A stretch of 64,000 nt of DNA from JACVRM01 sp963755085 (GCA_963755085.1 CAVWIN010000007.1:62001-126000), one strand, 5' to 3'. Positions 26,512 to 35,161 are shown, numbered from the stretch's first letter. The notes: generated by a model from the sequence alone, not told the origin. Numbers and translations: made by a program.

Positions 26512-27371
26512 TGGACGTTCACGGCGCACCGTCCACGACGATGATGGGCGGCTCGGCCGCCGCGGCATTCGCCGCCGGGATGATCGCCTTCTTCGCACCG
26601 TGCTGCTCGGGCGTGATGCTGCCGACCTACCTGGCGGCGATCGGGGGCGGGAACCGCTTCCGCACCGCCCGCCTGACGGCGATCTACGTCGCCGGCGTCG
26701 CCGCGGTCGTCTGGCCGATCACGCTCGGCGCCGGGGCGATCGGGCAGTGGACGAGCCGCTTCCACCCGCAGCTGTTCGTGATCGGCGGGCTGATGATGCT
26801 GTTCACCGCGATCACGCTCTGGCGCGGCTCGATGATGCCGATCCCCATCCCCCAGCCGGAGCTGACGGGGACGGCCGGCAGCGTCTTCATCCTCGGCGTC
26901 TTCTCCGGCGCGGCGACAGCGTGCTGCGCACCGGTGCTCGCCGGCGCCGTCGCGCTCTCGGCGCTCAACCAGTCCTGGCTCGGCGGGTTCGCGTTGGGCG
27001 GCGCCTACCTGATGGGGATCGTGACGCCGCTCGTCCTGCTCGCGCTCCTCTTTAGCGGCGCGAAGAAGAAGGTGCGCGATCCCAGGCTCACGCTCGCGGT
27101 CGCCGGCTACCGCAAGCGCATCAGCCTCTCGAGGCTCGTCGGCGCGGTCGTGTTCGGCGCCTCGGGGCTGTTCTTCATCGGGCTCGCGCTCGCCGGCGAG
27201 TCGCAATCCGGTAACAGCATGCAGCGCTGGATCAGCCGACAGCTGAATCACCACGTGGCGACGCACGCCGGCCAGGTGCCGAACTGGGTCATGTGGCCCG
27301 CGCTCGTCGTCTTCGCAGCGCTGCTCGTCCTCCTCGTCGTGAAGCCTCGACACAAGGAGCAGGTCTCATGA
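26511..27371 (+). CDS. CcdA/DsbD-like transmembrane thiol carrier
   Basis: A 286-residue polytopic protein with six or more hydrophobic helices of the CcdA/DsbD type, which carries electrons across the membrane to periplasmic thiol proteins. Paired cysteines lie in the first helix region (IAFFAPCCSGVMLPTYL) and in the matching ATACCAPVLAGAVALSA repeat, as expected for the inverted-repeat CcdA fold. It ends with a further helix, VMWPALVVFAALLVLLVV. Neighbours encode the cytoplasmic and extracytoplasmic thioredoxin-like partners. It may serve copper-protein or cytochrome assembly; no dedicated cytochrome c maturation genes are nearby. Confidence 0.8.
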   Translation: MDVHGAPSTTMMGGSAAAAFAAGMIAFFAPCCSGVMLPTYLAAIGGGNRFRTARLTAIYVAGVAAVVWPITLGAGAIGQWTSRFHPQLFVIGGLMMLFTAITLWRGSMMPIPIPQPELTGTAGSVFILGVFSGAATACCAPVLAGAVALSALNQSWLGGFALGGAYLMGIVTPLVLLALLFSGAKKKVRDPRLTLAVAGYRKRISLSRLVGAVVFGASGLFFIGLALAGESQSGNSMQRWISRQLNHHVATHAGQVPNWVMWPALVVFAALLVLLVVKPRHKEQVS

Positions 27372-28021
27372 GCAAGCAGTCGCGGCGGCCCGCCCGCGCC
27401 GCCCGCCACCAGAAGCAGGCGCCTCCCAGCTCGAAGCAAGGTTGGCGCGCCTCGAACAACCTCTACTGGATCGTCGGCCTGGCCGTCGCCGTGGCCCTCG
27501 TGGCGGCCGTCTCCCTCATCGGCAGGGGCTCGAACGCGAACGCCGCCGGCCCGATCAAGCTCGGGGCCGTTGCGCCCCGGGTCATCGGGCGCGACGTCCT
27601 CACCGGCGAGCAGATCGACTCCAGGCGGTTTGCCGGCAAGAACATCCTGTACTACCTCAACGAAGGCGTGATGTGCCAGGCGTGCCTCGTGCAGATCCAG
27701 GCGCTGCAGCAGCACTTCCAGCACCTGCAGGGTCGGCACATGACGCTCGTCTCGGTGACGAACGACGACGCGTCGACGCTCGCACAGGCAGGCCAGGACT
27801 ACAGGATCGCGACCCCGCTGATCGCCGACACCGACCGCAAGATCGTCAAGAGCTTCGGCGTGATGGGAGGCATCCCGGCCGGGGTCGGCATGCACATGGA
27901 CACCGCCGACCACACGTTCGTGCTGGTCGACAAGACCGGGCACGTCCGCTTCATCAAGGACTACCCGAAGATGTGGATCGACGTGACGACGCTGCTCAGG
28001 CAGCTGCCGAAGATGGGCTGA
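27368..28021 (+). CDS. membrane-anchored thioredoxin-like/redoxin protein
   Basis: A 217-residue protein with a basic N-terminal tail, one anchor (NLYWIVGLAVAVALVAAV, about residues 35-52) and an extracytoplasmic redoxin domain of the AhpC/TSA-thioredoxin type. The active site is EGVMCQACLVQIQAL (CQAC). Later strands include TLVSVTNDDASTLAQAG and DHTFVLVDKTGHVRFI, the usual redoxin C-terminal hairpin. It is probably the outer acceptor of electrons from the CcdA-like protein; the ATGA overlap supports that. It ends 41 nt before copZ, with a CsoR-type site in between. Confidence 0.78.
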   Translation: MSKQSRRPARAARHQKQAPPSSKQGWRASNNLYWIVGLAVAVALVAAVSLIGRGSNANAAGPIKLGAVAPRVIGRDVLTGEQIDSRRFAGKNILYYLNEGVMCQACLVQIQALQQHFQHLQGRHMTLVSVTNDDASTLAQAGQDYRIATPLIADTDRKIVKSFGVMGGIPAGVGMHMDTADHTFVLVDKTGHVRFIKDYPKMWIDVTTLLRQLPKMG

Positions 28022-28025
28022 GACT

Positions 28026-28044
28026 GATACCCTGTAGGGGTATC
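28026..28044. promoter_or_regulatory. CsoR-type operator candidate upstream of copZ-copA-csoR
   Basis: A near-perfect palindrome, GATACCC-TGTA-GGGGTATC, sits 19 nt before the copZ start codon. It resembles the known CsoR operator design of C-rich and G-rich half-sites with flanking TA. Its place before the copper genes and the presence of csoR as the last gene imply autoregulated, copper-induced expression. Confidence 0.72.
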
Positions 28045-28062
28045 CAATCGAGGGAGACCATC

Positions 28063-28269
28063 ATGAGCCAGACGATCATGTACACCGTTCCCGACGTCTC
28101 CTGCGGGCACTGCGCGTCGGCCATCACGGGCGAAGTTCGGACCGTTCCCGGGGTTGAGTCGGTGGACGTCGATCTCAACGCGAAGACCGTCACGGTCACG
28201 GGTGAGCCACTCGACGAGCAGGCGATCATCGCTGCCATCGACGAGGCCGGCTACAGCGTCGCCGCCTAG
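28063..28269 (+). CDS. copZ: copper chaperone, HMA domain
   Basis: A 68-residue single heavy-metal-associated domain. The metal-binding motif is VSCGHCASAI (CxxC), with the ferredoxin-like babbab pattern and the VPGVESVDVDLNAKTVTV strands of Atx1/CopZ proteins. It shuttles Cu(I) in the cytoplasm to CopA, encoded 2 nt downstream. GGGAGA before the ATG is a good ribosome site. Confidence 0.9.
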   Translation: MSQTIMYTVPDVSCGHCASAITGEVRTVPGVESVDVDLNAKTVTVTGEPLDEQAIIAAIDEAGYSVAA

Positions 28270-28271
28270 CG

Positions 28272-30446
28272 ATGGCTGCAGTCGCCGAGCGAGCCACTGC
28301 CCGGCCCGAGCAGACGACGCTGGCGCTCGAGGGCATGACGTGCGCCTCGTGCGCCGCGCGGATCGAGCGCGTACTCAACAAGCTCGACGGCGTCGACGCG
28401 ACGGTCAACTTCGCGACCGAGACGGCCGCCGTTCGCTATGACGCGCAGCGGGTCGAGCCCGAGCGGCTGCTCGAGGCGGTCGAGCGCATCGGCTACCACG
28501 CCCACGCGGCGCGCGCCGCGCACGACCACGACCACGAGGCGCCGCCGACGCGGCTTCTCGTCGCCCTCGTGCTCTCGGCGCCGCTCGTGCTGCTCGCGAT
28601 GGTGCCCCCGCTCCAGTTCCGGGGCTGGGAATGGCTCTCGCTCGTCCTCGCCACGCCGGTCGTGTTCTGGTCGGGCGCGCAGTTCCACCGCGCAGCCCTG
28701 CTGAACGCGCGCCACGGCGCGGCGACGATGGACACGCTCGTCTCGATCGGGACTCTTGCCGCCTGGACGTGGTCGACCGTCGTGCTGCTCACCGGTCTCG
28801 ACGCCGAGATGTACTTCGAGGTCTCCGCCGTGATCACGGCGCTGATCCTGCTGGGCCGCTACTTCGAGGCGCGTGCGAAGCGGCGCTCGGGTGCAGCCAT
28901 CCGCGCGCTCCTGGAGCTCGGCGCCAAGGAGGCGCGCGTGCTGCGCGACGGATCCGAGGTGCTGGTTCCCATCGAGCAGCTCGCGGTCGGCGATCGGTTC
29001 GTCGTCCGGCCGGGCGAGAAGATCGCGACGGACGGCGTCATCGAGGAGGGCTTCTCGGCGCTCGACCAGTCGATGCTGACCGGCGAGCCGGTGCCCGTCG
29101 AAGTCGGGCCGGGCACCGAGGTGGCCGGCGCGACGATCAACACCTCCGGTCGTCTCGTCGTGTGCGCGACCAAGGTCGGCGCCGACACCGCACTGGCACA
29201 GATCGCCCGCCTCGTCGAGCAGGCGCAGGCCGGAAAGGCGTCAGTCCAGCGGCTCGCCGATCGCGTCTCGGCCGTCTTTGTCCCGGTCGTCATCATCATC
29301 TCGTTCGCGACGCTCGCCGGCTGGCTGCTCGCCGGCGCGGGCGCCTCGGCCGCGTTCACCGCTGCGGTAGCCGTTCTGATCATCGCCTGCCCCTGCGCCA
29401 TGGGGCTCGCAACGCCGACCGCACTCATGGTCGGCACGGGCCGCGGCGCGCAGCTCGGGATCCTGATCAAGGGCCCCGAGGTGCTCGAGCAGACACGCCG
29501 GATCTCGACGATCGTCCTCGACAAGACGGGCACGATCACCGAGGGCCGCATGCGTCTCGTGGACACGCTCCCGGTGGCCGCCACCCGCGACGAGCTGCTG
29601 CGGCTCGCCGCCGCCGCCGAATCCGCCTCTGAGCACCCGCTCGCCCAGGCGATCGCTGCCGCAGCGCCGGGACCGGCGCCGGTGGAGGAGTTCCGCAGTC
29701 ACGCCGGGCTGGGCGTTGAGGCGCTCGTTGACGGCCACGCAGTGCTCGTCGGCCGGCCGAGCTTCCTCGCGGAGTGGGCGATCTCCCTCCCCGACGAGGC
29801 ACGTTCGTGGACCGACCGCGCGGAAAGGGAGGGCCGGACGGTGGTCGCCGTGGCCTGGGACGGGAAGCTGCACGGCCTGCTCGCGCTCGCCGACGCGCTC
29901 AAGCCGTCGTCCGAGCGTGCGATCGCCGAGCTCAAGGAGCTCGGCCTGGAGCCGGTGTTGCTCACCGGCGACAACGAGCGCGCCGCCCGCACGATCGCGG
30001 CGCAGGTCGGCATCGGACGCGTGCGTGCCGGGGTGCTGCCGTCGGAGAAGGCTGCCGAGATCGAGCGCCTCCAGCAGGCCGGGGGCGTGGTGGCAATGGT
30101 AGGAGACGGCGTCAACGACGCTCCGGCGCTCGCACAGGCGGACCTCGGGCTTGCCATCGGCACCGGCACCGACGTCGCCATCGAGGCGAGCGACCTCACC
30201 CTGGTGTCCGGCGACCTGCGCGCCGCAGGCGACGCCATCCGCCTCGCACGCCGGACGCTCCGCACGATCAAGGGCAACCTCTTCTGGGCCTTTGCCTACA
30301 ACGTCGCTGCGATCCCGCTGGCCGTCGCCGGCCTGCTCGACCCGATCATCGCCGCGGCCGCGATGGCCGCCTCCAGCATCTTCGTCGTCACCAACAGCCT
30401 GCGGCTCCGCCGGTTCCGCAGCGCACGGGAAGGAGCCACGCCATGA
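28272..30446 (+). CDS. copA: copper-translocating P1B-type ATPase
   Basis: A 724-residue Cu(I) exporter. It has one N-terminal HMA domain (GMTCASCAARIERVL), a histidine-rich linker (AHDHDHEAP), the actuator TGEP loop (SMLTGEPVPVEV), the transport-site CPC at about residues 373-375 (IACPCAMGLATPTAL), the phosphorylation site DKTGT at about residue 417, an HP locus (SASEHPLAQA) and the hinge VAMVGDGVNDAPALAQADLG. Eight membrane helices are expected. It is cotranslated with csoR by an ATGA overlap and should pump copper out of the cytoplasm under CsoR control. Confidence 0.96.
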   Translation: MAAVAERATARPEQTTLALEGMTCASCAARIERVLNKLDGVDATVNFATETAAVRYDAQRVEPERLLEAVERIGYHAHAARAAHDHDHEAPPTRLLVALVLSAPLVLLAMVPPLQFRGWEWLSLVLATPVVFWSGAQFHRAALLNARHGAATMDTLVSIGTLAAWTWSTVVLLTGLDAEMYFEVSAVITALILLGRYFEARAKRRSGAAIRALLELGAKEARVLRDGSEVLVPIEQLAVGDRFVVRPGEKIATDGVIEEGFSALDQSMLTGEPVPVEVGPGTEVAGATINTSGRLVVCATKVGADTALAQIARLVEQAQAGKASVQRLADRVSAVFVPVVIIISFATLAGWLLAGAGASAAFTAAVAVLIIACPCAMGLATPTALMVGTGRGAQLGILIKGPEVLEQTRRISTIVLDKTGTITEGRMRLVDTLPVAATRDELLRLAAAAESASEHPLAQAIAAAAPGPAPVEEFRSHAGLGVEALVDGHAVLVGRPSFLAEWAISLPDEARSWTDRAEREGRTVVAVAWDGKLHGLLALADALKPSSERAIAELKELGLEPVLLTGDNERAARTIAAQVGIGRVRAGVLPSEKAAEIERLQQAGGVVAMVGDGVNDAPALAQADLGLAIGTGTDVAIEASDLTLVSGDLRAAGDAIRLARRTLRTIKGNLFWAFAYNVAAIPLAVAGLLDPIIAAAAMAASSIFVVTNSLRLRRFRSAREGATP

Positions 30447-30760
30447 CGCTCGCCACCGACGAGCACACCCACCATCACGGGTACCACGACCAGAAAGACG
30501 CGCTGATCACCCGCCTCCACCGAATCGAGGGGCAGGTTCGCGGGATCGAGCGCATGGTCGAGGCGGACCGCTACTGCATCGACATCCTCACGCAGATCGG
30601 CGCCGTCACTACCGCGCTGGAGAGTCTCGGCTTCCAGATCCTCGACGAGCACGTGCGGCATTGCGTCGCCGGCGCGCTCGCATCCGGGGACGCGGGCGAG
30701 GCGGAGGCGAAGGCGGAGGAGCTGCTCCGGGCCGTGCATCGTTTCACCAAGACGCGGTAG
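30443..30760 (+). CDS. csoR: copper-sensing transcriptional repressor
   Basis: A 105-residue CsoR/RcnR-family helical-bundle repressor. The Cu(I) ligands are C45, H70 and C74; their spacing (25 and 4) equals that of C36/H61/C65 in the mycobacterial CsoR. The RLHRIEGQVRGIERMVEADRYC helix is the family signature. It has a histidine-rich N-terminal tail (HTHHHGYH). It binds DNA without copper and lets go with it, which fits the two palindromes at 26033 and 28026. Confidence 0.94.
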   Translation: MTLATDEHTHHHGYHDQKDALITRLHRIEGQVRGIERMVEADRYCIDILTQIGAVTTALESLGFQILDEHVRHCVAGALASGDAGEAEAKAEELLRAVHRFTKTR

Positions 30761-30864
30761 CGACCGCTTTCGGCGCCGCTTGCCGATTTCGCGGGAACCT
30801 CCGGATGTCCCGGAAGGGCCCGCCGCGCTACCGTCGAGGTGTCGTCTCGAAGGGGGTGAACACC

Positions 30865-31242
30865 ATGAAGGAGACGGCACTCTTCGTCGGCTGGGGAGGC
30901 GTGTACCCGGGGCGCGAGAAGGCGGCGCTCGACGGCTACCACGAGTGGATCACGATCCTCGACGAGTTGAAGGCGAAGGGCGAGATCGAGGACTTCCAGA
31001 CGGTCGTCCTCACGCCGCACGGCGGTGAGCTGACGGGCTTCACGCTCGTCTACGCGGAGCCGCTGAAACTGATGGAGATCATGGAGCGCAAGGAGGTGCA
31101 CCTGCTCCAGCTCGGCGCCGAGCGCGAGTTCGCGACGTTCATCGTGACGCCCGCGATCGTCGGCGAGCGGGTCGAGCGCGAGTTCAAGCTCGTGGAGGAG
31201 GAGATCCTCCCCGTGCTCGATCGCATGCCTCTGACCGTCTGA
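30865..31242 (+). CDS. hypothetical protein
   Basis: A 125-residue soluble protein, start at the ATG after GGGGGTGAACACC. It contains GWGGVYPGREKAALDGYHEW, a strand LTGFTLVYAEPLKL and a conserved-looking HLLQLGAEREFATFIVTPAI, which together suggest a dimeric alpha-beta barrel as in NIPSNAP or YCII-like proteins. No catalytic site was identified. The next 142 nt up to the PLP gene contain an imperfect GGGGAGAG/CTCTCTCC hairpin but no ORF. Confidence 0.6.
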   Translation: MKETALFVGWGGVYPGREKAALDGYHEWITILDELKAKGEIEDFQTVVLTPHGGELTGFTLVYAEPLKLMEIMERKEVHLLQLGAEREFATFIVTPAIVGERVEREFKLVEEEILPVLDRMPLTV

Positions 31243-31384
31243 CCCGCGTCCCCCGGGGAGAGGCCCTCGGGGCTCTCTCCCGAGGATGGGGGGAATCCAC
31301 CGAGTGCCGTTGCGTTGATGCCACGAGGCCCGCGTGCCCTCCGCCTCGTACGGTCGGTGCAGCGACCCGGGAGGCGATCGATCG

Positions 31385-32890
31385 ATGCTGGCGCAGCGCA
31401 GCGACTCACCACGGGTCGCCGTGGACGAGGAGGTTCTCGAGCGCACGGCGGCACGCCTCCGCGACGCGGGCGTCGCGCTGCCGCGGTTCGCCGACCTCGC
31501 CGATCCGACGCTGATTCCGCGAGCGATCCGCGCGCGGCTCGCAAGCGTGCGCCCGGACGAGGCTCACCCGCTCAACCTCTTTCGCGTCCACTGGTTCAAC
31601 GGCCGCGACCGCACGACCCTCGTCGACGTCCCCGAGCACGTCGTCCTCCCACGGGAGCTGACGGGGGTCGAGGCTCCGATCGTCGTCGTGCTCGGCGACC
31701 GCTTCCCGTTGATCGGCGCCCACAAGGTGCTCGCCGCGTACGGCTGCCTGGCGCCGCGGCTCGCCGCCGGCGAGTTCGACCCGAGCCGTGACCGCGCCGT
31801 CTGGCCGTCGACCGGCAACTACTGCCGGGGCGGCGTCGCCATCTCACGCCTGCTCGGCTGCAGGGGCGTCGCCGTCCTGCCGGAGGGAATGAGCCGCGAG
31901 CGCTTCGACTGGCTCGAGGACTGGGTCGCCGACCCCGCCGACATCGTTCGCACGCCCGGCACGGAGAGCAACGTCAAGGAGATCTACGACCGCTGCCACG
32001 AGCTCGCCGCCGAGCCCGGCAACGTCATCCTCAACCAGTTTGCGGAGTTCGGGAACTACGTCGTCCACGAGCTCGCCACCGGCAGCGCGCTCGGGCGCGT
32101 GGTCGAGGCGCTCCAGGCGCGGCGGCCGTCGCTGGAGCTGCGCGCGTTCGTGTCCGCGACCGGCTCGGCCGGGACGATCGGCGCCGGCGACCGCCTGAAG
32201 CGCGACTTCGGCGCGCTGATCGTCGCGTGCGAGGCGCTCGAGTGCCCGACGCTGCTCCTGAACGGCTTCGGCGAGCACAACATCCAGGGGATCGGCGACA
32301 AGCACGTGCCGCTGATCCACAACGTCCTGAACACCGACATCGCGCTCGCCGTCTCCGACCGCGCGACCGACCGGCTCGGCGTGCTGTTCGGCACGGAGGC
32401 CGGCCGCTCGTACCTCGCCCGCCGGCACGGCGTGCCCGCCGCGGTCCTCGAGCAGCTGCCGTCGCTCGGTCTCTCGAGCATCTGCAACGTCCTCGGCGCG
32501 ATCAAGACCGCGAAGCACCTCGGCCTCGGGCCCGACGATGCGGTGATCACCGTCGCGACGGACTGCGCCGCCATGTACGGCAGTGAGCGCGAGCTCGTCC
32601 TCGGCACCTCGTTCGCGCAGGGGTTCGACGACGTCGCCGCCGCGGAGGTGTTCGGCGAGCACGTGCTCGGCGCCGCGACCGACAACCTCCGCGAGCTGAC
32701 CCGCGAGGAGCGCACGCGCATCTTCAACCTGGGCTACTTCACCTGGGTCGAGCAGCAGGGCGTCTCGCTCGGCGACTTCGAGGCGCGCCGCGACCCGGCG
32801 TTCTGGGCGGCGATGCGCGCCCAGGCACCGGCATGGGACGAGCTCATCGACGAGCTCAACGCCCGCACAGCCGTGCTGGAGACCCTGTGA
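31385..32890 (+). CDS. fold-type II PLP-dependent lyase-like enzyme (first gene of the purine/ureide operon)
   Basis: A 501-residue PLP enzyme of the cysteine-synthase/threonine-dehydratase fold. The PLP lysine is in LIGAHKVLAAYG, the substrate/asparagine loop is STGNYCRGGVAISRLLG and a glycine-serine phosphate-binding loop is SATGSAGTIGAG. Its N-terminal part (VHWFNGRDRTTLVDVPEHVVLP) and long C-terminal tail set it apart from ordinary cysteine synthases. In anaerobic purine-degradation loci a PLP ammonia-lyase (YgeX type) produces pyruvate and ammonia from 2,3-diaminopropionate; this may be the local counterpart, which is inference. ATG at 31385 follows GGGAGG. Confidence 0.78.
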   Translation: MLAQRSDSPRVAVDEEVLERTAARLRDAGVALPRFADLADPTLIPRAIRARLASVRPDEAHPLNLFRVHWFNGRDRTTLVDVPEHVVLPRELTGVEAPIVVVLGDRFPLIGAHKVLAAYGCLAPRLAAGEFDPSRDRAVWPSTGNYCRGGVAISRLLGCRGVAVLPEGMSRERFDWLEDWVADPADIVRTPGTESNVKEIYDRCHELAAEPGNVILNQFAEFGNYVVHELATGSALGRVVEALQARRPSLELRAFVSATGSAGTIGAGDRLKRDFGALIVACEALECPTLLLNGFGEHNIQGIGDKHVPLIHNVLNTDIALAVSDRATDRLGVLFGTEAGRSYLARRHGVPAAVLEQLPSLGLSSICNVLGAIKTAKHLGLGPDDAVITVATDCAAMYGSERELVLGTSFAQGFDDVAAAEVFGEHVLGAATDNLRELTREERTRIFNLGYFTWVEQQGVSLGDFEARRDPAFWAAMRAQAPAWDELIDELNARTAVLETL

Positions 32891-34260
32891 AGAGCCGGCT
32901 CGTCTGCGCCGGGTGCGGCGCCGAGGCCGGGCCGCTCGCCCTCGCCTGCCCGAACGCGGGCGACGGCGGCGACCACGTGCTGCGCCGCGAGCTCGACCTC
33001 GCCGGGCTCGGCTTCCCCGGGGACGCCGGCGAGCCCAATCCGTTCCTGCGCTACCGGACGCTGCTCCACGCCTGGCACCTCGCGGCGGCGGGCGGCATGG
33101 ACGACGCTGCGTTCTGCGCCCTGGTCGCCGAGCTCGACACGCGCGTCGCGGCCGTCGACGGGCACGGCTTCGCCGCCACGCCGTTCGCGCGCAGCGGGCC
33201 GCTCAGCGACGAGCTCGGGTTCGCGCCCACCGGCGGCGTCTGGGTCAAGGACGAGACCGGGAACGTCTCCGGCTCGCACAAGGCCCGCCACCTCTTCGGC
33301 GTCCTCGTGTACCTCGAGGTGCTCGAGGGCATCGGGCTCGCCGATCCCGCGCACCGCCCAGACCTCGCCATTGCGAGCTGCGGCAACGCCGCGCTCGCGG
33401 CCGCCGTCGTCGCCGCTGCCGGCGGGCGCCGGCTCCGGGTCTTCGTCCCGGTCGACGCCGAGCCGCCCGTGCTCGAGCGGCTGGAGGCGCTCGGCGCGCT
33501 CGTCACCGTCTGCCCACGCCCGGCCGGCACGACCGGCGACCCGACCGTGCACCGGCTGCTCGAGGCGATCGACGACGGCGCGCTTCCCTTCACGTGCCAG
33601 GGCAACCTGAACGGCCTCGCCGTCGAGGGCGGCGAGACGCTGGCGTGGGAGATCGCCTCCACCGGCATCCCCGTCGACCGCCTCGTCGTCCAGGTCGGCG
33701 GCGGCGCGCTCGCCAGCGCGTGCATCCACGCGTTTGGCGAGGCCTACGCCCTCGGTGCGGCCCTCGTGCCGCGCGTCGACACCGTCCAGACCCGGTCGGC
33801 GTGGCCGCTCAAGCGGGCATATGACGCCGTCGTCGCGCACGGCGGCGTCAGCGCGCTCGCGTACGCAGCGCGCCACCGGGCCGAGTTCATGCGGCCCTGG
33901 GAGCAGGAGCCGCACAGCGTCGCCCACGGGATCCTCGACGACGAGACCTACGACTGGCTCGCCGTCGTCGAGGGCATGCTCGAGACCCGTGGGACGCCGT
34001 TGGTCGCCGGCGAGCCACTGCTCCAGTTCGCGAACGCGCTCGCGCGCGAGACGACCGGCATCGCCGTCGACCCGACCGGGTCGGCAGGCCTCGCCGGGCT
34101 GATCGCACTACGCGACGCGGGAGCCGCCCGCGACGACGAGCACGTCGCGGTGCTGTTCACCGGCGTCGACCGGTCACGCCCATACGACACAGGAGGAAAC
34201 CGAGATGCGGAGCTTCATCGGACGCGACATCCTGTCGCTCAAGGACTTCGAGCGGTCTGA
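32887..34260 (+). CDS. threonine-synthase-like PLP enzyme with N-terminal zinc-ribbon motif
   Basis: A 457-residue fold-type II PLP enzyme. The N-terminus has a CxxC...C pattern (LVCAGCGAEAGPLALACPN) as in threonine synthases of the zinc-ribbon class. The PLP lysine is in NVSGSHKARHLFG, the phosphate-binding loop is VQVGGGALASA and an ASCGNAALAAAVVAA helix binds substrate. It may not be a threonine synthase: it lies between a PLP lyase and a carbamoyltransferase in a catabolic operon. GTG start, GTGA overlap with the gene before; its 3' end runs 56 nt into the next gene and covers that gene's ribosome site, a strong hint of coupling. Confidence 0.75.
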   Translation: MKSRLVCAGCGAEAGPLALACPNAGDGGDHVLRRELDLAGLGFPGDAGEPNPFLRYRTLLHAWHLAAAGGMDDAAFCALVAELDTRVAAVDGHGFAATPFARSGPLSDELGFAPTGGVWVKDETGNVSGSHKARHLFGVLVYLEVLEGIGLADPAHRPDLAIASCGNAALAAAVVAAAGGRRLRVFVPVDAEPPVLERLEALGALVTVCPRPAGTTGDPTVHRLLEAIDDGALPFTCQGNLNGLAVEGGETLAWEIASTGIPVDRLVVQVGGGALASACIHAFGEAYALGAALVPRVDTVQTRSAWPLKRAYDAVVAHGGVSALAYAARHRAEFMRPWEQEPHSVAHGILDDETYDWLAVVEGMLETRGTPLVAGEPLLQFANALARETTGIAVDPTGSAGLAGLIALRDAGAARDDEHVAVLFTGVDRSRPYDTGGNRDAELHRTRHPVAQGLRAV

Positions 34261-35161
34261 CTTCGAACGCGTCTTCGAGATCTGCGACGACCTGGCGCCG
34301 ATCGCCCGGAGCCGGCGCAACACCGACCTGCTGCAACACAAGACGCTGCTGACGGCCTTCTACCAGCCGTCGACGCGCACCCGGATGGCGACCGAGGCGG
34401 CCATGCACCGGCTGGGCGGGCACGTGCTCGGCTTCGCCGACGTGAAGAACACGCGGGCCGGCGACTTCTACCAGGAGTCCATGAAGGACACCGTGCACAT
34501 GCTCGAGTTCTACGGCGACGTCATCGCCATGCGGCACTTCGAGCAGGGCGCGCCGGCCGAGGCCGCCCACTGGGCCTCCGTCCCCGTCATCAACTGCGGC
34601 GACGGCTGGGGCGAACACCCGACCCAGGTGCTGACCGACCTGTACACGATCAAGAAGGAGCTCGGGACGCTCGACGGGCTGACCTACCTGCTCGTCGGCG
34701 ACATGCGCATGCGGACGATGCACTCGATCCTCTACGCGCTCTCGCAGTTCGACGCCAAGGCATACGTCGTCGGGCCGCCCGAGATGTCGCTGACCGAGGA
34801 CTTCAAGCTCCAGCTCGACGCGCGCAACGTGATGTACGAGGAGGCGGAGTCGACCGACGAGGTCATCGCCGACTGCGACGTGATCTACATGGAGCCGGTC
34901 GTCCAGGCCGACTACGAGCAGTCGCGCGTCGAGCGCGACACGGGCTCGGTCGCGACCACGCCCCGCACCTTCCAGGTCACCCGCGAGCTGCTCCGGGCAA
35001 AGGCGAAGCCGAGCTCGATCATCCTGCACAGCCTGCCGCGGATGGACGAGCTGCCGAGCGACGTCGACGAGACGCGGCACGCCCGCTACTGGCAGGAGGC
35101 GTTCAACGGCGTCGTCCTGCGCATGTCGCTCCTCGCCCTCGTCCTGGGAGCCGCGGAGTAG
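34205..35161 (+). CDS. aspartate-carbamoyltransferase-like protein with altered aspartate site
   Basis: A 318-residue carbamoyltransferase closest to the ATCase catalytic chain. The carbamoyl-phosphate residues are kept: PSTRTRM, VIAMRH, GDGWGEHPTQVLTDLYTI and the C-terminal HSLPRMDELPSDVDETRHARYW. By hand alignment with E. coli PyrB the aspartate-binding K84 position (80s loop) is an acidic/aromatic segment (AGDFYQESMKDT), and the R229 region (TRVQ) is EPVVQ, while the arginine of the R167 motif remains (RMRT). The second substrate is therefore probably not aspartate. The ribosome site AGGAGG lies inside the preceding gene. Located in a catabolic operon with a second carbamoyltransferase and a carbamate kinase. 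Confidence 0.85.
   Translation: MRSFIGRDILSLKDFERSDFERVFEICDDLAPIARSRRNTDLLQHKTLLTAFYQPSTRTRMATEAAMHRLGGHVLGFADVKNTRAGDFYQESMKDTVHMLEFYGDVIAMRHFEQGAPAEAAHWASVPVINCGDGWGEHPTQVLTDLYTIKKELGTLDGLTYLLVGDMRMRTMHSILYALSQFDAKAYVVGPPEMSLTEDFKLQLDARNVMYEEAESTDEVIADCDVIYMEPVVQADYEQSRVERDTGSVATTPRTFQVTRELLRAKAKPSSIILHSLPRMDELPSDVDETRHARYWQEAFNGVVLRMSLLALVLGAAE

Noticed and set aside
31250..31290. Intrinsic terminator before the purine operon
   Set aside because: The GGGGAGAG/CTCTCTCC pairing is imperfect and has no T tract; too weak to list.
34205..35161. Biosynthetic pyrB (pyrimidine synthesis)
   Set aside because: No other pyr gene is nearby and two aspartate-site positions are changed.
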